Source: Cynocephalus volans (Eukaryota > Chordata > Mammalia > Dermoptera > Cynocephalidae). Taken from it: a stretch of DNA of 64,000 nucleotides. Positions within the stretch are counted from its first letter, which is position 1; each line of letters begins with the position of its first letter. Shown here piece after piece: positions 48,521 through 61,489 of the stretch. Location of the stretch: assembly GCF_027409185.1 (NCBI RefSeq), contig NC_084468.1, positions 144,806,001 through 144,870,000 of the forward strand, given 5' to 3'. Made by a program: the position numbers and the translations under genes. The notes below the pieces were generated by a model that ran no database searches, was not told the DNA's origin, and saw nothing but the letters and a program-made list of their open reading frames with translations.

Positions 48521-48682
48521 TTAAAGATTTTTTGGACAGAAAAATGAAAAATAAATAAATAAAGCTTTATGGTACAATCACAGTAAGGAAGATGTCTTAC
48601 AGATAAAGGTATAGATGATACCTAAGTTATTAATTATATTTAAATTCATCTGGTGATAGCTAAGAAAGGCAACTGGTTTCAA

Positions 48683-49373
48683 ATAAAAATCTTTATTTAT
48701 TTATTTGTTTTTTAATTATATGTACTTGTGGGGCACAAGATTGATTTTCAGTAATTGTGTACAACCTGTGGTGGTGAGATCAGGATAGTTAGCTTATTCA
48801 TCATTACAATATGCGATCATTCCGTGTGTCTGTTGACCAATCCCTCATTAGCCCCCCCTCCCCTCCCCTTTCCATCTCCAGTTTTCTAAAAGTTCAACGT
48901 ATTACTGTGATTGTTATTTCCTTCTTTCTCTCTGTCTCTCTTTATTGTTCATTTGTTTATTTATGGATTAAGCTTCTGTCTGTGAGTGAGTACGTGCAGT
49001 ATTTCTCTTTCTGTACCTGGTTTGTTTCACTTAGAATAATTTTCTCCAGGCTTATCCACATTGCCACAAATAGTAGAATTTTATTCTTTTTTATGGCTGA
49101 GCAGTATTCCATAGTGTATATATACCACAATTTCCTTATGCAGTCATCCAGCAATGGACATTTAGGTTGGTCCCTTCACCTAGCTATTGTAAATAGAGCT
49201 GCAATAAACATGGGAGTGCAGGTATCCCTTCAACCTGATGTTTTCCAATACTCTGGATATACTGCAATGGTCACTGGAAGTTCTATCTGTGGTTGTTCAT
49301 GGAACCTCCATACTGTTCTCCATAATGGCTATACTAATTTACAGTCCCACCAACAGTGAAGGAGGGTTCATCA
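48683..49373 (-). mobile_element. 5'-truncated L1 3' end, minus strand
   Basis: Reverse complement of the same L1 3' end seen at 19690-20340: T-rich tail side at 48690, GTGTACAACCTGTGG, GCTGAGCAGTATTCCATAGT and GTCCCACCAACAG. The plus-strand 182-aa ORF over it is antisense L1 sequence, not a gene. Confidence 0.85.
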
Positions 49374-50219
49374 GCATCCAATCAAGGTGAAGGATAGAGA
49401 ATGGGGATATTGGCATTCTGGATCTCCTACACATGTTGGATTTCAAGTAAGGTTTTGTTTGAAGAAAGGATCTAGTGAGGAGAAAGGATAAAGAGAGAGA
49501 GAGGAAGAAAGAAAGATAGAAAAGAAAAAAAAAGAACACTAATCAGCTGAAACCTAAGGCCTTTTCTAGAAACATCATTTCATATAGTCTTTGATTTTGT
49601 TTTGCAAATTTTTTGAATTCAGGAATTTTATTTTAATGTTTAAAAAGACATGAATAGACACATGTACAGTTCAATAAAAGCCTACAATGCCCTTGTTAAA
49701 TACAAATAAGTGGATGTTCTAATATTTGTCACATAATCATTAGAAGCAAGTTATATGACTGTTTAGGTGAGTGGTTACTCCTATTTTCATATACTGTAGC
49801 ATCAGGCTGAGTTGAGGTCTGATTATGTATTGCAGACAAACATAGTAGGAAAAAGAAAGGTGTAAGTGCTATTTCAGCCTAAAACATTTAACTGGACTTG
49901 TTTGAGAGTGTGAACAGAAATAATAGAAAATATATATATATATACAAAGAATAAGCTTGTTGTTAGAAGGAATACTTATGGTCCACTTCTCATGTTTCTA
50001 TAGAGGAGTGAAGGTTTCCATTCCATACTCAGGACTAAACAGTATGAAAGTAACACCCCTAGCTGCCTAGTCTCCTCTCACACTCAACTAGCAGAGTAAC
50101 TTATCTGATTGGTGAACTTGGAAAAAAGAATTGAGTACACTTGGCCCAGTACCTTTGGGTGCTCCTTAAGCTCTGCCTACCTGAAGAGAGGGTGCATCCT
50201 GAGCTATCTTCCATTTGTA

Positions 50220-50405
50220 CGAATTAGTGCAAACGTATAAACAGCATTTATTATGTGCCAGGCACTGTTCTAAGTACTATATAAATGTATTTACTTCTCT
50301 TCACAAAACTTTGAAGTACAGTAGATATAATTATTATCCCCATTTTATACATAAGAAAACTGAGGCTCAAAGATGTTTAGTGTGTTTCTAATGGTTCCAC
50401 AGCTG
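50220..50405 (-). repeat. MIR element
   Basis: TTATTATGTGCCAGGCACTG, TTATTATCCCCATTTTATAC, AAGAAAACTGAGGCTCAAAG and TTCCACAGCTGGTAGAT match the MIR consensus in reverse. Confidence 0.85.
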
Positions 50406-50814
50406 GTAGATATTTCTATATGTTCCTCCAAAAAAGGCCTGAAGATTCCAGCTGAAACAGTGACTGGGTGGGCAAGTCCATCTAGTTTCAAAAGTTTGTT
50501 TTGCTACAGATTTACAACCATGTTCTTTAGTCAGTTGTAGCAGTAGTGAAGGCAATATTGTTTATTCCATCTATCTTTTGAGTCTTATTTCTAAATTTCT
50601 CTGTACTCAGGAGGAGATAAAAGGGATGTTATTTATTGGCTACCCAAAAGTCTGACATTTAGAGGTCAGAGTTCAGGAAGAGCAACATGCATAGAAAATG
50701 AGTTTTCAAGGCTGAGTAGCAACATCTCACTCATCCTTCCAAAAACAAATGACCCGTTCTCCAAAGATAATATTTTAAACCAATTATGTCCTACTGAACT
50801 CTCTGAAATGACAG

Positions 50815-50960
50815 AAAAATTCTATATTTGTGTTGTTCAATGTAGTCACTAGCCACATATGGCTACTGAGCCCTGGGAATGTGGCTAAGACAACTGAGAA
50901 TCTGAATTTTACTTTTATTTAATGTTAATTAGTTTTAATTTAAATGTTTCTCCAGAAGAG
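50815..50960 (-). repeat. MER5A-like hAT-Charlie fragment
   Basis: GTTGTTCAATGTAGTCACTA, GCCACATATGGCTACTGAGC and GAATGTGGCTAAGACAACTG correspond to reverse MER5A. Same family as at 33480. Confidence 0.75.
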
Positions 50961-51280
50961 GGATGAAGACTGCTAATACAGTCACTGGATAAACAAGTTT
51001 GTCAAGACCCCAAAAGTTAATTTTGCTTCAGCAACTACCATATGGATAGTGCCATTTCATACCTTCATCATCCCTCTCAAACTCCTTTTTGTAATCCTTT
51101 TACTATCATCAAATATGCATTAGATTATGAACTCCCTCACTTTTGTGCCTATAGATTTATAAACCTCATCCAGACCCATTTTTACCATTATCTCTCTGAT
51201 CTCAAAAACCAAGGGGTCACTCCTAATCAAAATCTAATTTTTTAGTTGTGCTATGGATTAGCCTCCTCAGAGACCTTTCT

Positions 51281-51491
51281 CATACACAGTGATGTTCTGC
51301 ATAATGACGTTTCTGTTAACAACAGACAACATATGCGATGGTGGTCCCATCAGATTGTAATGGCTATACCATATAGCCTAAGTATGTAATAGGTTTGTGT
51401 AAATACAGCATATGCTGTTTGCATAATGACGAATCACCTAACAACACATTTCTCAGAATGTATCCCATTGTTCAGTGACACATGACTGTAT
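51281..51491 (+). repeat. MER-type nonautonomous DNA transposon
   Basis: Contains GCATAATGACGTTTCTGTTA, GATGGTGGTCCCATCAGATT, GGCTATACCATATAGCCTAA, CACATTTCTCAGAATGTATC and a GACACATGACTGTA end. Same family as 8638-8953, opposite orientation and internally shorter. Confidence 0.65.
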
Positions 51492-52494
51492 TTTCTCTCT
51501 GTCTTATAACATAGGTGTTAGAGATGATTTTAACCAAAGCATAGAGACAGGAAATGTTAGGCTGATTTACTCTGTCTTGGGCTGAAAATCTTGTGATTTC
51601 TCCACTCAAACTACTGTTCTCAGATATGTCAAAATATATGGGATTTAAACTTCTAATAGCTGAGTGCTCTTGAGAATTGGAACCATAGACTTTATCTTAA
51701 AATGCTCTGAGAACTCCACATACATTACTGTTTACCCTTAAAAATGGTGATCTCTCCATTGCGTTATATCATCTTCTGCTTGAACTACTAGAACCTTGTT
51801 TTTATGGCAGGTATTTTAAAGAGCCCCTAACCACATTGAATCTGATTAAGAACAACAGTTGATGTCAGTCTTTCAGGAACTCCTCAAAGTTCTCTTAGGG
51901 CAAATATATCTTCCCGTTGCCCATTATTTCTAGAGAAAAAAACAGACAGATCATATGAATCAGATCCTTGAAGAATGTCTCCAGAAAAAAATGCTCGAGG
52001 CAGGATTATAGAGTTATCTCTTTTCCTGAGGCCAGAGTTCATATATAACCAACACCCCATGACATGGTTGTAGCAGGATATTAAATTGCAACTTTTCAAT
52101 GAAGCACCAGAGCACATTAGGTGCTGCAGTGAAAGAAGTTCTACACCATATGAAGAATTTCAGAGAAAATAGCCAAAACTTATTTATAAAAACCTTAAAC
52201 TCTTTCACTCACATCAGGATTATGAAAAAATAGAAGAATGGACAGTCAGAGGATTTTATGAAGAAGGTTTGGGGACAGAAAGTTGAAGGATTGTTCTGCT
52301 TCCCTCTCACTCCCTCAGTTCCCCTTACCTCTCCTCTCTGCCATCTCCCCTCAACACAAGAAGGGCCAAAAAATAAAATAACAGGCTGAGGAAGGAGGAG
52401 AAACAGCAGGGCAGAGTCAAAGAGAAAAGGGAGACTACATTCCCCTTCCCACTATCCATTTGCCACTTTAAAGCTCAGAGGACTTTCTCTTGTC

Positions 52495-52906
52495 AAAGAG
52501 TGACCAAACAGGTGGTGCCATGGAAACTGGGTTTCATCCAAACACTGTCAGACATTTCTGTTAAGATCAGTGCCCTTCGCAGTTTGTCGTGGACAGTTCT
52601 ATGGTCTACAATTGTGCCTGTTGTCCCGGTGTAATCACGGAGAGCTCTGCCTTTCATTCTCAAGAGTGTCCCATGTTGGACAATGAATTTTGTGCTCTGT
52701 TTTTGGCTTTATGTTCCATGGAAGCAGGTCAATTTGCAAAACGGCAAATGCATTGTAAACCAAATGGTCAAATCACCAATTTAACTTTTCCTTTTAACTC
52801 TAATTTTATTTAAAATTTTTTTATTATATTTTTATAACAGCAATGAAATCTATTTCACTTGGGGGGGAAAGAAAAAGAAAAAAAAAAAAAAAAGAGTGGC
52901 CAGAAA
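52495..52906 (+). mobile_element. Possible retroposed transcript end of unknown source
   Basis: About 380 bp ending in an A-rich tail (52870-52893). Flanks AAAGAGTGACCAAACA (52495-52510) and AAAGAGTGGCCAGAAA (52891-52906) agree at 13 of 16. The body has 3' UTR-like AT-rich sequence before the tail and a 74-codon ORF (52589-52813) that I do not recognise. It may be a processed pseudogene of a cellular mRNA. Confidence 0.4.
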
Positions 52907-53383
52907 AGTCAGAGGGATGGAGTTTTCATGACAGGGTGAGGATAACTCCCACTGGGCAGATGTAATGGGGCAACAGAAGACAAAAGTAGAGCTGTTTTTT
53001 AGATTACATGGCAAGAGTCTTCCATATTCAAAGTACCAGTTACATGGTCATCGTCTGCAGACTTTTCCAGCCATCTTTCCATCAAAACCTGGAAGAATTC
53101 CCCACTACAGCATGATCTTTTATAGCCAAGGCCAAGCACCCCGTAAAGCCTCACAGAAAAGCATGCTTCCTGGACAGCAGAAGGTAATTCAAGCAAAGAT
53201 ACAAATTGCTGCAAAGTAGACTATGTTCTTGACTCACACCAGAGATACAATGTTATTGATCTCATCAGTTTCTTGCTTAAAATCCCCCACTTTTTATATT
53301 AATCTTGTTTTTCTTCACTCTATATTATACCTGTCTTGGACACTGCCTCATACATTGTGTCCCAAATCAGTCCTGACACTCAG

Positions 53384-53743
53384 TGTTGTGGATTGAATGT
53401 CTGCCCAAACTCACTGAAGTTTAATCCCCACTATAACTGTTGAGGGTAGGAAATCTTATTATAGTAATCGAAAAGTGGGGCCTTGAAGAGATGATTAGAT
53501 TGTGAGGACCATGCCATAGTGAATGGATTATTCCATTTGATGGTTTAATGGTGATCATGGGCATGGTTCTGTTGGCTTTAAAAGGAGAGATCATGAGAAG
53601 ATCTCTGCTCCTGCCACATTTGTCATGTGATACCCTGAGCCACAGTAGTCACCACCAGGACAAGGCCCTCACTAAATAGGACTTTGGACCTCCCAGCCTC
53701 TGAAACTGTAAGCAATAAATATTGTTTCTTTACAAATTATACA
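53384..53743 (+). repeat. MaLR LTR (MST/MLT type)
   Basis: A TGTTGTGGATTGAATGTCTG start, AAAGTGGGGCCTTGAAGAGA, TGATTAGATTGTGAGGACCA, ACCTCCCAGCCTCTGAAACT and AATAAATATTG in order. The 3' end is truncated. Confidence 0.8.
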
Positions 53744-56439
53744 GTGTGGAGTATGCATAAAGCAAATATACTTCACAGGGCCTGTTTTTCAAAAGCCTTG
53801 CAGTTTCAAATATTGGCCTTGCAAAGACAGGAAATTTCCCCAGGCTATAGTCTCTGTTGTAAGATAAAGAATTGTAACACAGCAAGGTTGCTGGCTCAAA
53901 GGACAGACAGGTTACTGATTGATATGTAAAGATACTAGGAAATTGCTGTAAGAAGAGAATGCTTGCTAAGATCAAGCTTTTGTTGGTGGATAAACTTAAC
54001 TTCTTGAAAATTACATTATGGAATGTCACCTTGCTTGTCTTAGTGAATGTTACCAGCTTCTATTGTTAAACTTGTTTAACTATACTTAGCAAAACCCTAC
54101 CTATGTTCTCTTCGTGTAACTTCCTGGTCTGGAGAATAAGTGCAGGAAGAGAACCCCAATTTAGTGGTTAATTTCCCAAATGGAAGGAATGCCTCTATCT
54201 TGCAGGTTCCGGGAGATTAACCCCTTTTTGAGGCTTCTCACTGCTCAGAAGAGATGGGTTTTGAGTAATCTTTGGCAGTTGCATCACCCAGGGGAAAAGG
54301 GGTGACAAATCCATGGGAGGCAAAGCAACAATACAGTTCCAGAGATTTTATTATAAGGAACAGAAATGGTCTAATATATTTAGTTTCAGTGCCTGGCTAG
54401 ATTATGGTCCAGTGGAACATACCATGGGCTGGCTTGCCTCCTCAAACACACTGCAGATCAGGCACAGCTGTAGAGGAGCAAGATAGAGAGAAGCAAGTGA
54501 TTGAGCCCTTCCTGGCAAGCCAATTTCCAGTGGGCTCAGGGCTCCAGGGTAAATGGGGTCTCTGAGACATACGAACTGCTAGACCCAAGCCATACTCTAT
54601 GGCCATATTTGTTTAACTCTTTATTCATCTGGTAACCTCTTTGTCATTTTTCTCCAATCCTACCTCATCAGATTTTGCATTCATTATTATAAATATATAT
54701 ACATATATTTATACTTTTGGCTTTAAATGCCTTTTTATCCCACCTACACATCTGAGAACTCCCTTGGCTAATACTGCTTCAGAATCTCAACTTACTCTCA
54801 GAGAACCTCTAATCCAGGTGTGCATTACTGTGAGCAGTGCTGCACCCACTTGGCTCACCTATTCTTCAAGGGCAGGATGTGAACCCAGCCAGGCAGGAAT
54901 AGCAGGCAGAGAGTCATACAAGAAGACAGCATCAAGAAACTGGGAATTTTTGGAACTACTGTAACACAGACTAGATGCAAAGATAATACGTTTAATTTAT
55001 TTCTTATACTTTATTTTTGTTCATTTTCAGTTCTTTCTGAAGCCAGGCTTTATTTCCCCCTTTTCTAAATCCTAGTTTACAGGACAATTTTGAGTATTTC
55101 TTTCTTTTTGTTGCCTATAATTCAATCTTGATGTTCCTAAAATTGATTTTACTTTTCCAAGAAAAATGTTTTCTCTTTAATAGAGCAATATGAAATTTAA
55201 ACAGAGGTCAATCAATAATTTAATGGTTTCACAAAATAGCGAGTCAGAATGTAGCAGCTGTCATCATTTCCAATTCCAGAAAAAAGTTAAAAAAAGTAGA
55301 TGTTTTGTGGTTTATTTTCTGGATCACAGAAAATTATTTTCACACTGCTTTGTTGAGATTTACTGATTATTGAGGGAAAGTTTTTATAGGACATACTTTA
55401 TTTCTCTCTAGATTCCAAATTCAAATATATCAAACTCATTTCTAGTTCAATTCTTTGAATTAAATGTTAACGGCAATGAATGGATTACTTACTGCATATG
55501 TCATTGGAAAGATAGCACTTGAATGACAGTGTTAGGAAAAGGGATTTTGGCCTAATTCACCCTGAAGTCTTTTTATAAAAGACAATCTGGTGCTTTGATT
55601 AAATTAGACAAGAGTATTTCAGTATTTTTCAGGGATCATGTGATTAACTCACTGCACAGCACTTCTGAATCATGCCTACAGATGAAATAGTGGCCCTACT
55701 ACCTCTGTTTGTTCTTCACCTCTTACCTGGTAAATGCCAATTTAAGGAATGTTTGCTTGTTTGTTTCCTTGTTTACTGCAAACAACATAATTCAATTTTG
55801 TAGCCAGCTTCTTTATAAAGTGAAAGTCTAAAACTATACTAGAATATCTTGAGTAGAGGCTAAGAGAATATTGAAGAAAGTCTTATATTAAGCTGGAAGG
55901 TGGACTTCTAGGGCAGTGATCTCCAAATGATTTACAATTTTGGGGGGTGGGGAAAGGGAGATGTGTACAAACATTATCAGAAAATGATTTATTAGCACGC
56001 ACTCTCAAAATATGCAGATTCACTTATTTATTAATCATATGAATACACTGCATTAATACTATATTAAGTGTATTCACATTCATGATAGAGATAAAAATAG
56101 GACATGATGAATTTTAGGTGAAACTTTAGATGAAACAGAGCATACTATTAACATAATTCAAATATAAAAAAATAAACTTTTAAATTAATAGCACAAAAAC
56201 TGTTTGGCTCTTATTGAATACATATCAGTTTTTATAAATGATCAATTTAAGAAGCAGTTTTCAAACACAATTCAAGAGAAATGATTATTTTTCATAGTAA
56301 TATTGGAATTTCAAGTAATTGTAACTACAATATAAAATTGATTGCTAAAAAACTCTTTTCTAAGATCTAAGTAATGTACAACTACATATATTTCACAATA
56401 TTTTTAGACAGAAGATTTTTTCTAATTTTTTTTAATTGA
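53744..56439. other. Intergenic stretch without a supported feature
   Basis: 53750-54560 could be an unassigned LTR or other old repeat. Overlapping short ORFs on both strands (53684-54029, 54641-54964) show no recognisable protein. A G-rich run GGGGGGTGGGGAAAGGG lies near 55941. Confidence 0.5.
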
Positions 56440-57960
56440 CAAAAAAAATAAAGCTGGAGGCATAATACCACCTGACTTCAAATTATACTACAAAGCTATA
56501 GTAACCAAAACAACATGGTGCTTACATAAAAACAGACACTCAGACCAATGGAACAGAATAGAAAACCTGGAGATCTATCCTCAAACTTACAGCCAACTGA
56601 TCTTCTGCAAAGGCACCAAGAACACACATTGGGCAAAAAAACTGCCTCTGCAATAAATGGCTGGGAAAGCTGGACATTCTTATGTAGAAGAATGAAACTA
56701 GACCTGTTCCTCTCACCCTAAACCAAAGTCAACTCAAAATAGATTAAAGACTTATATATAAGGCCTGAAATTATAAAACTACTAAAAGAAAACAAAGGGG
56801 AAACACTTCAGGAAGTAGGACTGGGCATTAATTTTATGAATATGACCCCCAAAGCACAGGCAAGAAAAGGAAAAATAAACAAATGAGACCATATCAAACT
56901 AAAAAGCTTCTGCACAGCAAAAGAAACAATTAAGAGAGCAAACAGACAACCTACAGAGTGGGAGAAAATATTTGCAAACTATGTATCCAACAAAGGGTTA
57001 ATATCCAGACTGTACAAGGAACACAACTTTACAGTAAAAAGACAAATAACCTGATTAAAAAATGGGAAAGGAGCTGAACAGGCATTTCTCAAATGAAGAT
57101 GTATGAATGGCCAACAGACACATGAAAAAATGCTCAACATCACTCAGCATCAGGGAAATGCAAATCAAAAGCACATTGAGATACCATGTCATCCCAGTTT
57201 GACTGGCTATTATCAAAAAGAGAGAATAACAAATGCTGGCAAGGATGCAGAGAAAGGGGAATCTTCCTGCGCTGTTGGTGGGACTGTAAAATAGTGCAGC
57301 CATCATGGAAAATGGTATGGTAGTTTCCTCAACTACAGATAGAACCACCATACAATCCAGCAATTCCACTGCTTGGTATATACCCAAAGGAATGGAAATC
57401 ATCATGTCAAAGGGACACCTGCACTCCCATGTTTATTGCAGCTCTATTTATAATAGCCAAGAGTTGGAACTAACCTAAGTGTCTCTTGTCAGATGACTGG
57501 ATGAGGAAAATGTGGTATATATACACAGTGGAATACTACTCTGCCATAAAAAAGAATGAAATACTGCCATTTGCAGCAACATGGCTGAACTTAGAGAAGA
57601 TTATGTTAAGTGAAATAAGCCAGGCACAGAAAGAGAAATATTACATGTTCTCACTCGTAAGTGGGAACTAAAAAAATAAACAAATAAATTTTTAAAAAGA
57701 AAGAAAGATACAACAATCACAATGATACATTGAACTTTCAAAAGGAGAGAACAGAACTGAGGTTACTAGAGGTGGGAAAGGAGGAGTGGGTATAGGGGAC
57801 AAGGGAGGAATTGGTAAAGGGCCATGAAAATCAGTTAGATTATATAACATTGAATATACTAGTTATCCCGAATTGAGCATCACATATTGCACACAGGAAT
57901 TGATATTCAACTCTGTACCCCACAGATATGTATAATCAACTATGTTTCAATAAAAAAATA
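56440..57960 (+). mobile_element. 5'-truncated L1 (1.5 kb)
   Basis: Starts in late ORF2 (AAGCTGGAGGCATAATACCA), runs through the ORF2 C terminus with many stops (TGCTGGCAAGGATGCAGAGA near 57234) and a 3' UTR like that at 20050-20340, ending AATAAAAAAATAATT. Same L1 lineage as the intron 4 copy. Not coding. Confidence 0.85.
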
Positions 57961-57977
57961 ATTTATTAATTAAATGC

Positions 57978-57978
<1 letters not shown>

Positions 57979-58025
<47 letters not shown>
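57979..58025. repeat. (AC)n microsatellite, about 23 units
   Basis: Uninterrupted AC dinucleotides, 47 bp, starting about 20 bp after the L1 A-rich tail. Confidence 0.98.
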
Positions 58026-58026
<1 letters not shown>

Positions 58027-59099
58027 GAAAAATAGCAAAACTTTTCCATGCACAAATTCATGAAAAATTGTAAATTTACTGTTTTTATGTGCATTTTTAA
58101 AGTTTGACAATTCATTTGCTGTGTGACATTAAGAAAAATACTAGACATGCTTGATTAAAATTCATTCACCAAATTAAAAAGACATGATATGGAAACTAAA
58201 TTAACAAAAATCTCAATTGCACCTTAAATTGCACTGCTGATGTGCATATAAGTGATATCATAAACTGATTTAAGCTTATTCGATTTAAATTCTAAATGGA
58301 GAAATGTATTTGTGTGGCAGACAGAATATTAACTCTCTGAGTAGAATTGCAGTAATTCCTCCTACCCCAACTCCAAGACCTAAATTGCTTCTAATAGCCA
58401 GAAGGAAGAGGTTGCTGGAGCTGGAAAAGCTTTCCCTAAGACTGGAGGGTGGAAAAGGCATGTTGGTTTTGTGAGTAGCTGCACAGGGTTTTCAGAGGAA
58501 ATAGCTACGTAACGAACCAAGAAAGGTTTGACTTGAGGCACAAGGACTCCCACCCTGAGCACAGACTCTCATAACCCAGCACACCTAGGAAACAACAGCG
58601 CTTACTGCCTGAGATACTCCATCACAGAAAAAGTTTGAATACCAGGCTGTCCCATTCAAAACCAGATGCCCAGCAACCCTTTTGATCAGCAAAATGGGAT
58701 GAAGTTCTAACATATAAACTTGTATTTAAATTTTAAGATCAGAAAACTTATTAGTTTCACTCTGAACAACTTTTATATTGGATAACATTACCAATATAAA
58801 AAAATTACCACATGAATTCATTTCAAATTCTCAGCGATTTGCTGCTGTGCCTATTTTTTTCCCACTAATTCTCTCTCTATTATCAAGCTACTCTCAGTCC
58901 CCACCTTATCCTAAACTATCTACTGGCTCCAGCCACAGTTAAGGGGAAGAGGAATAAAGGCGAAGAAAAACTGAATACTTAGCGATAAGTGAACTTTCAA
59001 GTGATAAAGAGTGTGGCACTTGAGCTGAGCTGGAATGACAGACAAAAATTTCATAAGTAGTGGGAAAGAGAAGGACATTCAACTTGAAGAAATGCCACT

Positions 59100-59230
59100 T
59101 ATGTTTTCATTTATTCAACAAATATTCATTGAGCAGCTATTGTGTACTGGAAACATTCTAAAACTAGGAATAAGGTATTGAGCAAGAAAATATCTCTGCT
59201 TTCAAAGAGCTGTTATTCTAGTGGGAAACA
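59100..59230. repeat. L2/MIR-related 3' fragment
   Basis: TTCATTTATTCAACAAATAT, TCATTGAGCAGCTATTGTGT and GAGCTGTTATTCTAGTGGGA are the classical L2-type terminal block. Confidence 0.6.
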
Positions 59231-59489
59231 ATCAACCTACACAAGGAAGCATTTGTCAGGATTCATCACTCCCTCCTGCATTCCTCTCTTGTGTTCTCTG
59301 AGGCCAGACTCACCTTGTGTACTTCCTATTATGGCCGATGTTCCTATCTGGCTTGTTCTTTCTAATCCCATGGACTTAATCCTTGTATCTCTCTATCTAT
59401 ATTTACTCTTTTTGGTGAGCTCATCTAGGTTCACATTTAAATACCATCTATTTGTAGTTACCACCCATGTTTATTTCTCCAACATTGAA

Positions 59490-60310
59490 TCTCCTCCATG
59501 AATTCCAACTCATATTTAACTGCCTACTCCACATCTCATCTTGGATGTCTAACAGGCATCTCTAACTTAACATATCCAAGAAGCTAACTCCTGATTTCTC
59601 CTTCAAAATATGTCTTCTTGCCATGTTTCCCTCTTTATAAGAGACAACCACAATCTTTGCAGTTTCTTTATGCCAAAATTATGGAGTATTTGTCACTTTC
59701 TTTCCCTCTCATCTCACAGTCAATTCATCAGCAAATTCTACTTCTCTATCTTCAAAATATATCCAGAATCTCACCATTACTCACCATCTCCCAGCAGGAC
59801 TGTTGCTATAGCCTCTTAATTTGAGGAAAATTTTGCCCGGCCCTCCTAGAGCCTGTTCTCAAACAAAGTACAAAAAAAAAAAATACTTTTCAAGACTTAA
59901 GTTGGGTCATGTAATTTCTCTATCCAATGTCCTGTACGTGTTTTCCATCTCACTCAATGTAAAGCTAAAGAACTTGCACAGGCCTACGAGTACTACTGAC
60001 TTTACACAGTCTGGCTCCTTTCTACTCTATGACCTCATCTCCATTACCCTCCCTCTTTTCTGCTCTATCCACATTGGCCCCCCAAGCTGTTCTTTGGATA
60101 TGTCAGCCACGCTTCCATCAGAACAGCTCTGTTCTTGCTCTTTCTGTTTGGAAAGCACTTCCCCTGGTTTTTCGAATGTCATATCAATTCTTTGCTCAGA
60201 TCTGATGTTTGCAGTGAGACTTTCTATGGCAGAACATGTTTTTTCCAAAATGGCACAACAATATTTCCAGTCCCGCATGCTCTTCAAGAACCTTGTCATT
60301 CTCCAGTAAA
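59490..60310 (+). repeat. L2 element, about 800 bp
   Basis: CATATTTAACTGCCTACTCC, TTGGATGTCTAACAGGCATC, AAATATATCCAGAATCTCAC, CATCTCACTCAATGTAAAGC, CAGTCTGGCTCCTTTCTACT and TCTGTTTGGAAAGCACTTCC are in L2 order. Translated ORFs over it are fragments of dead L2 reverse-transcriptase sequence or shadows. Confidence 0.65.
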
Positions 60311-60384
60311 GGAGGGGAACCTATTTTTCAGCACTGAAACTGAGCAGTCTTTGTAACTATCTCAACAAATAGAAACAGAAATTG

Positions 60385-60742
60385 GGACTGTGTGATACTG
60401 AGGCTAGACCACAAAAGACTTCTGTTTTGATTTCTCTCACTCTGGGGACTCAAGTCCCTGGCACCCAGCTGCCATTTTGTGAGGAAGCCCAAACCATGAG
60501 GAAAGTCCTTACTACGTGTAGGTGTTTTATCATTAACTTCTAGGTATTTGAGTGAGCAAGCCTTCGGATGACTGACAAGACTTCAAGTCTTCCAGCTGAG
60601 GCCTCGGACCTTTGTGGAATAGAGATGAACTGACCCTGCCACGCCCTGTCCAAATTCTTGCCTCACAGATTGTTGAGATAACAAATGGTTGTTTTACATC
60701 ACTGAGTTTGGGGGTCATTTGTTAGGCAGTTATTGATAGCTG
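60385..60742 (+). repeat. MLT1-type MaLR LTR
   Basis: GTGAGCAAGCCTTCGGATGA, CTTCCAGCTGAGGCCTCGGA, GCCCTGTCCAAATTCTTGCC, AACAAATGGTTGTTTTACAT and a TTTGTTAGGCAGTTATTGAT end follow MLT1 LTRs closely. Confidence 0.8.
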
Positions 60743-61299
60743 GTGGGGCTGCAAGTAGCGTGGGTGGGGCCCTAGGCAAATATTTATTGTGGGGTCCCTA
60801 GTTATATAAATTATCTGATTAAAAATATGTTACAAAAGTCATTGGTCCATGTGAGGTAAAGTGATTTAAAGACATGAAGATTCTTAGTCATATGTCTGAC
60901 CTGAGTTAGAGTCACATCAAATCAGCAGGTCAGTACTATTTTGGCAGTGCAATATCTCACAATTGTGGAAAAGAAATAATATGCTGGCCAGCAGAAATGA
61001 CGCCATCTTTCTGGAACTAGTGCCTGGTCATGGGACTCCAGGATGAGCCCACATGCATGAGTCCCAGAATTTTGGGAGGCATCTAGTCAACCCCGTGCAT
61101 AAAATTGAAGGTCAGAGATGCCCCCAGAAGGAGATACTAATAATCAGAGCACTTTCCTTAACCTCCTTATTTTAAATTTCTCCCTTTGCCCCTTGTACTC
61201 CCTATACACTTTTTCAGCTTTGGTTTCTTACATAGTACTTACAACTATTTGATATAATATATATCTTTTTTAAAAAAATGTAATATTTGTTTTCTTTTT

Positions 61300-61400
61300 C
61301 CACAATGTAAGCTCCAAGAAGACAGTGTGCTTTTGTCTGTTTCATTCACTTTTGTATTCCCACCATCTAGAATAATGCCTGGAGAATGGCAGTTATTCAA
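61300..61400 (+). repeat. L2 3'-end fragment
   Basis: CACAATGTAAGCTCCAAGAA, GTTTCATTCACTTTTGTATT and AATAATGCCTGGAGAATGGC match the L2 terminus. Confidence 0.65.
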
Positions 61401-61489
61401 AATCACCAGGCAGTGATACCTGTTAAGAAGAAAATCGGAAGGAAGAAGGGGATAGAAAAGGGTTGAGCTAGAGAGCTACTTTAGATAGG

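Noticed and set aside
48811..49359. 182-codon plus-strand ORF with hydrophobic segments
   Set aside because: It is the antisense strand of an L1 3' end (48683-49373).
57966..58148. Minus-strand ORF with a Cys-Val repeat
   Set aside because: It is a translation of the (AC)n microsatellite.
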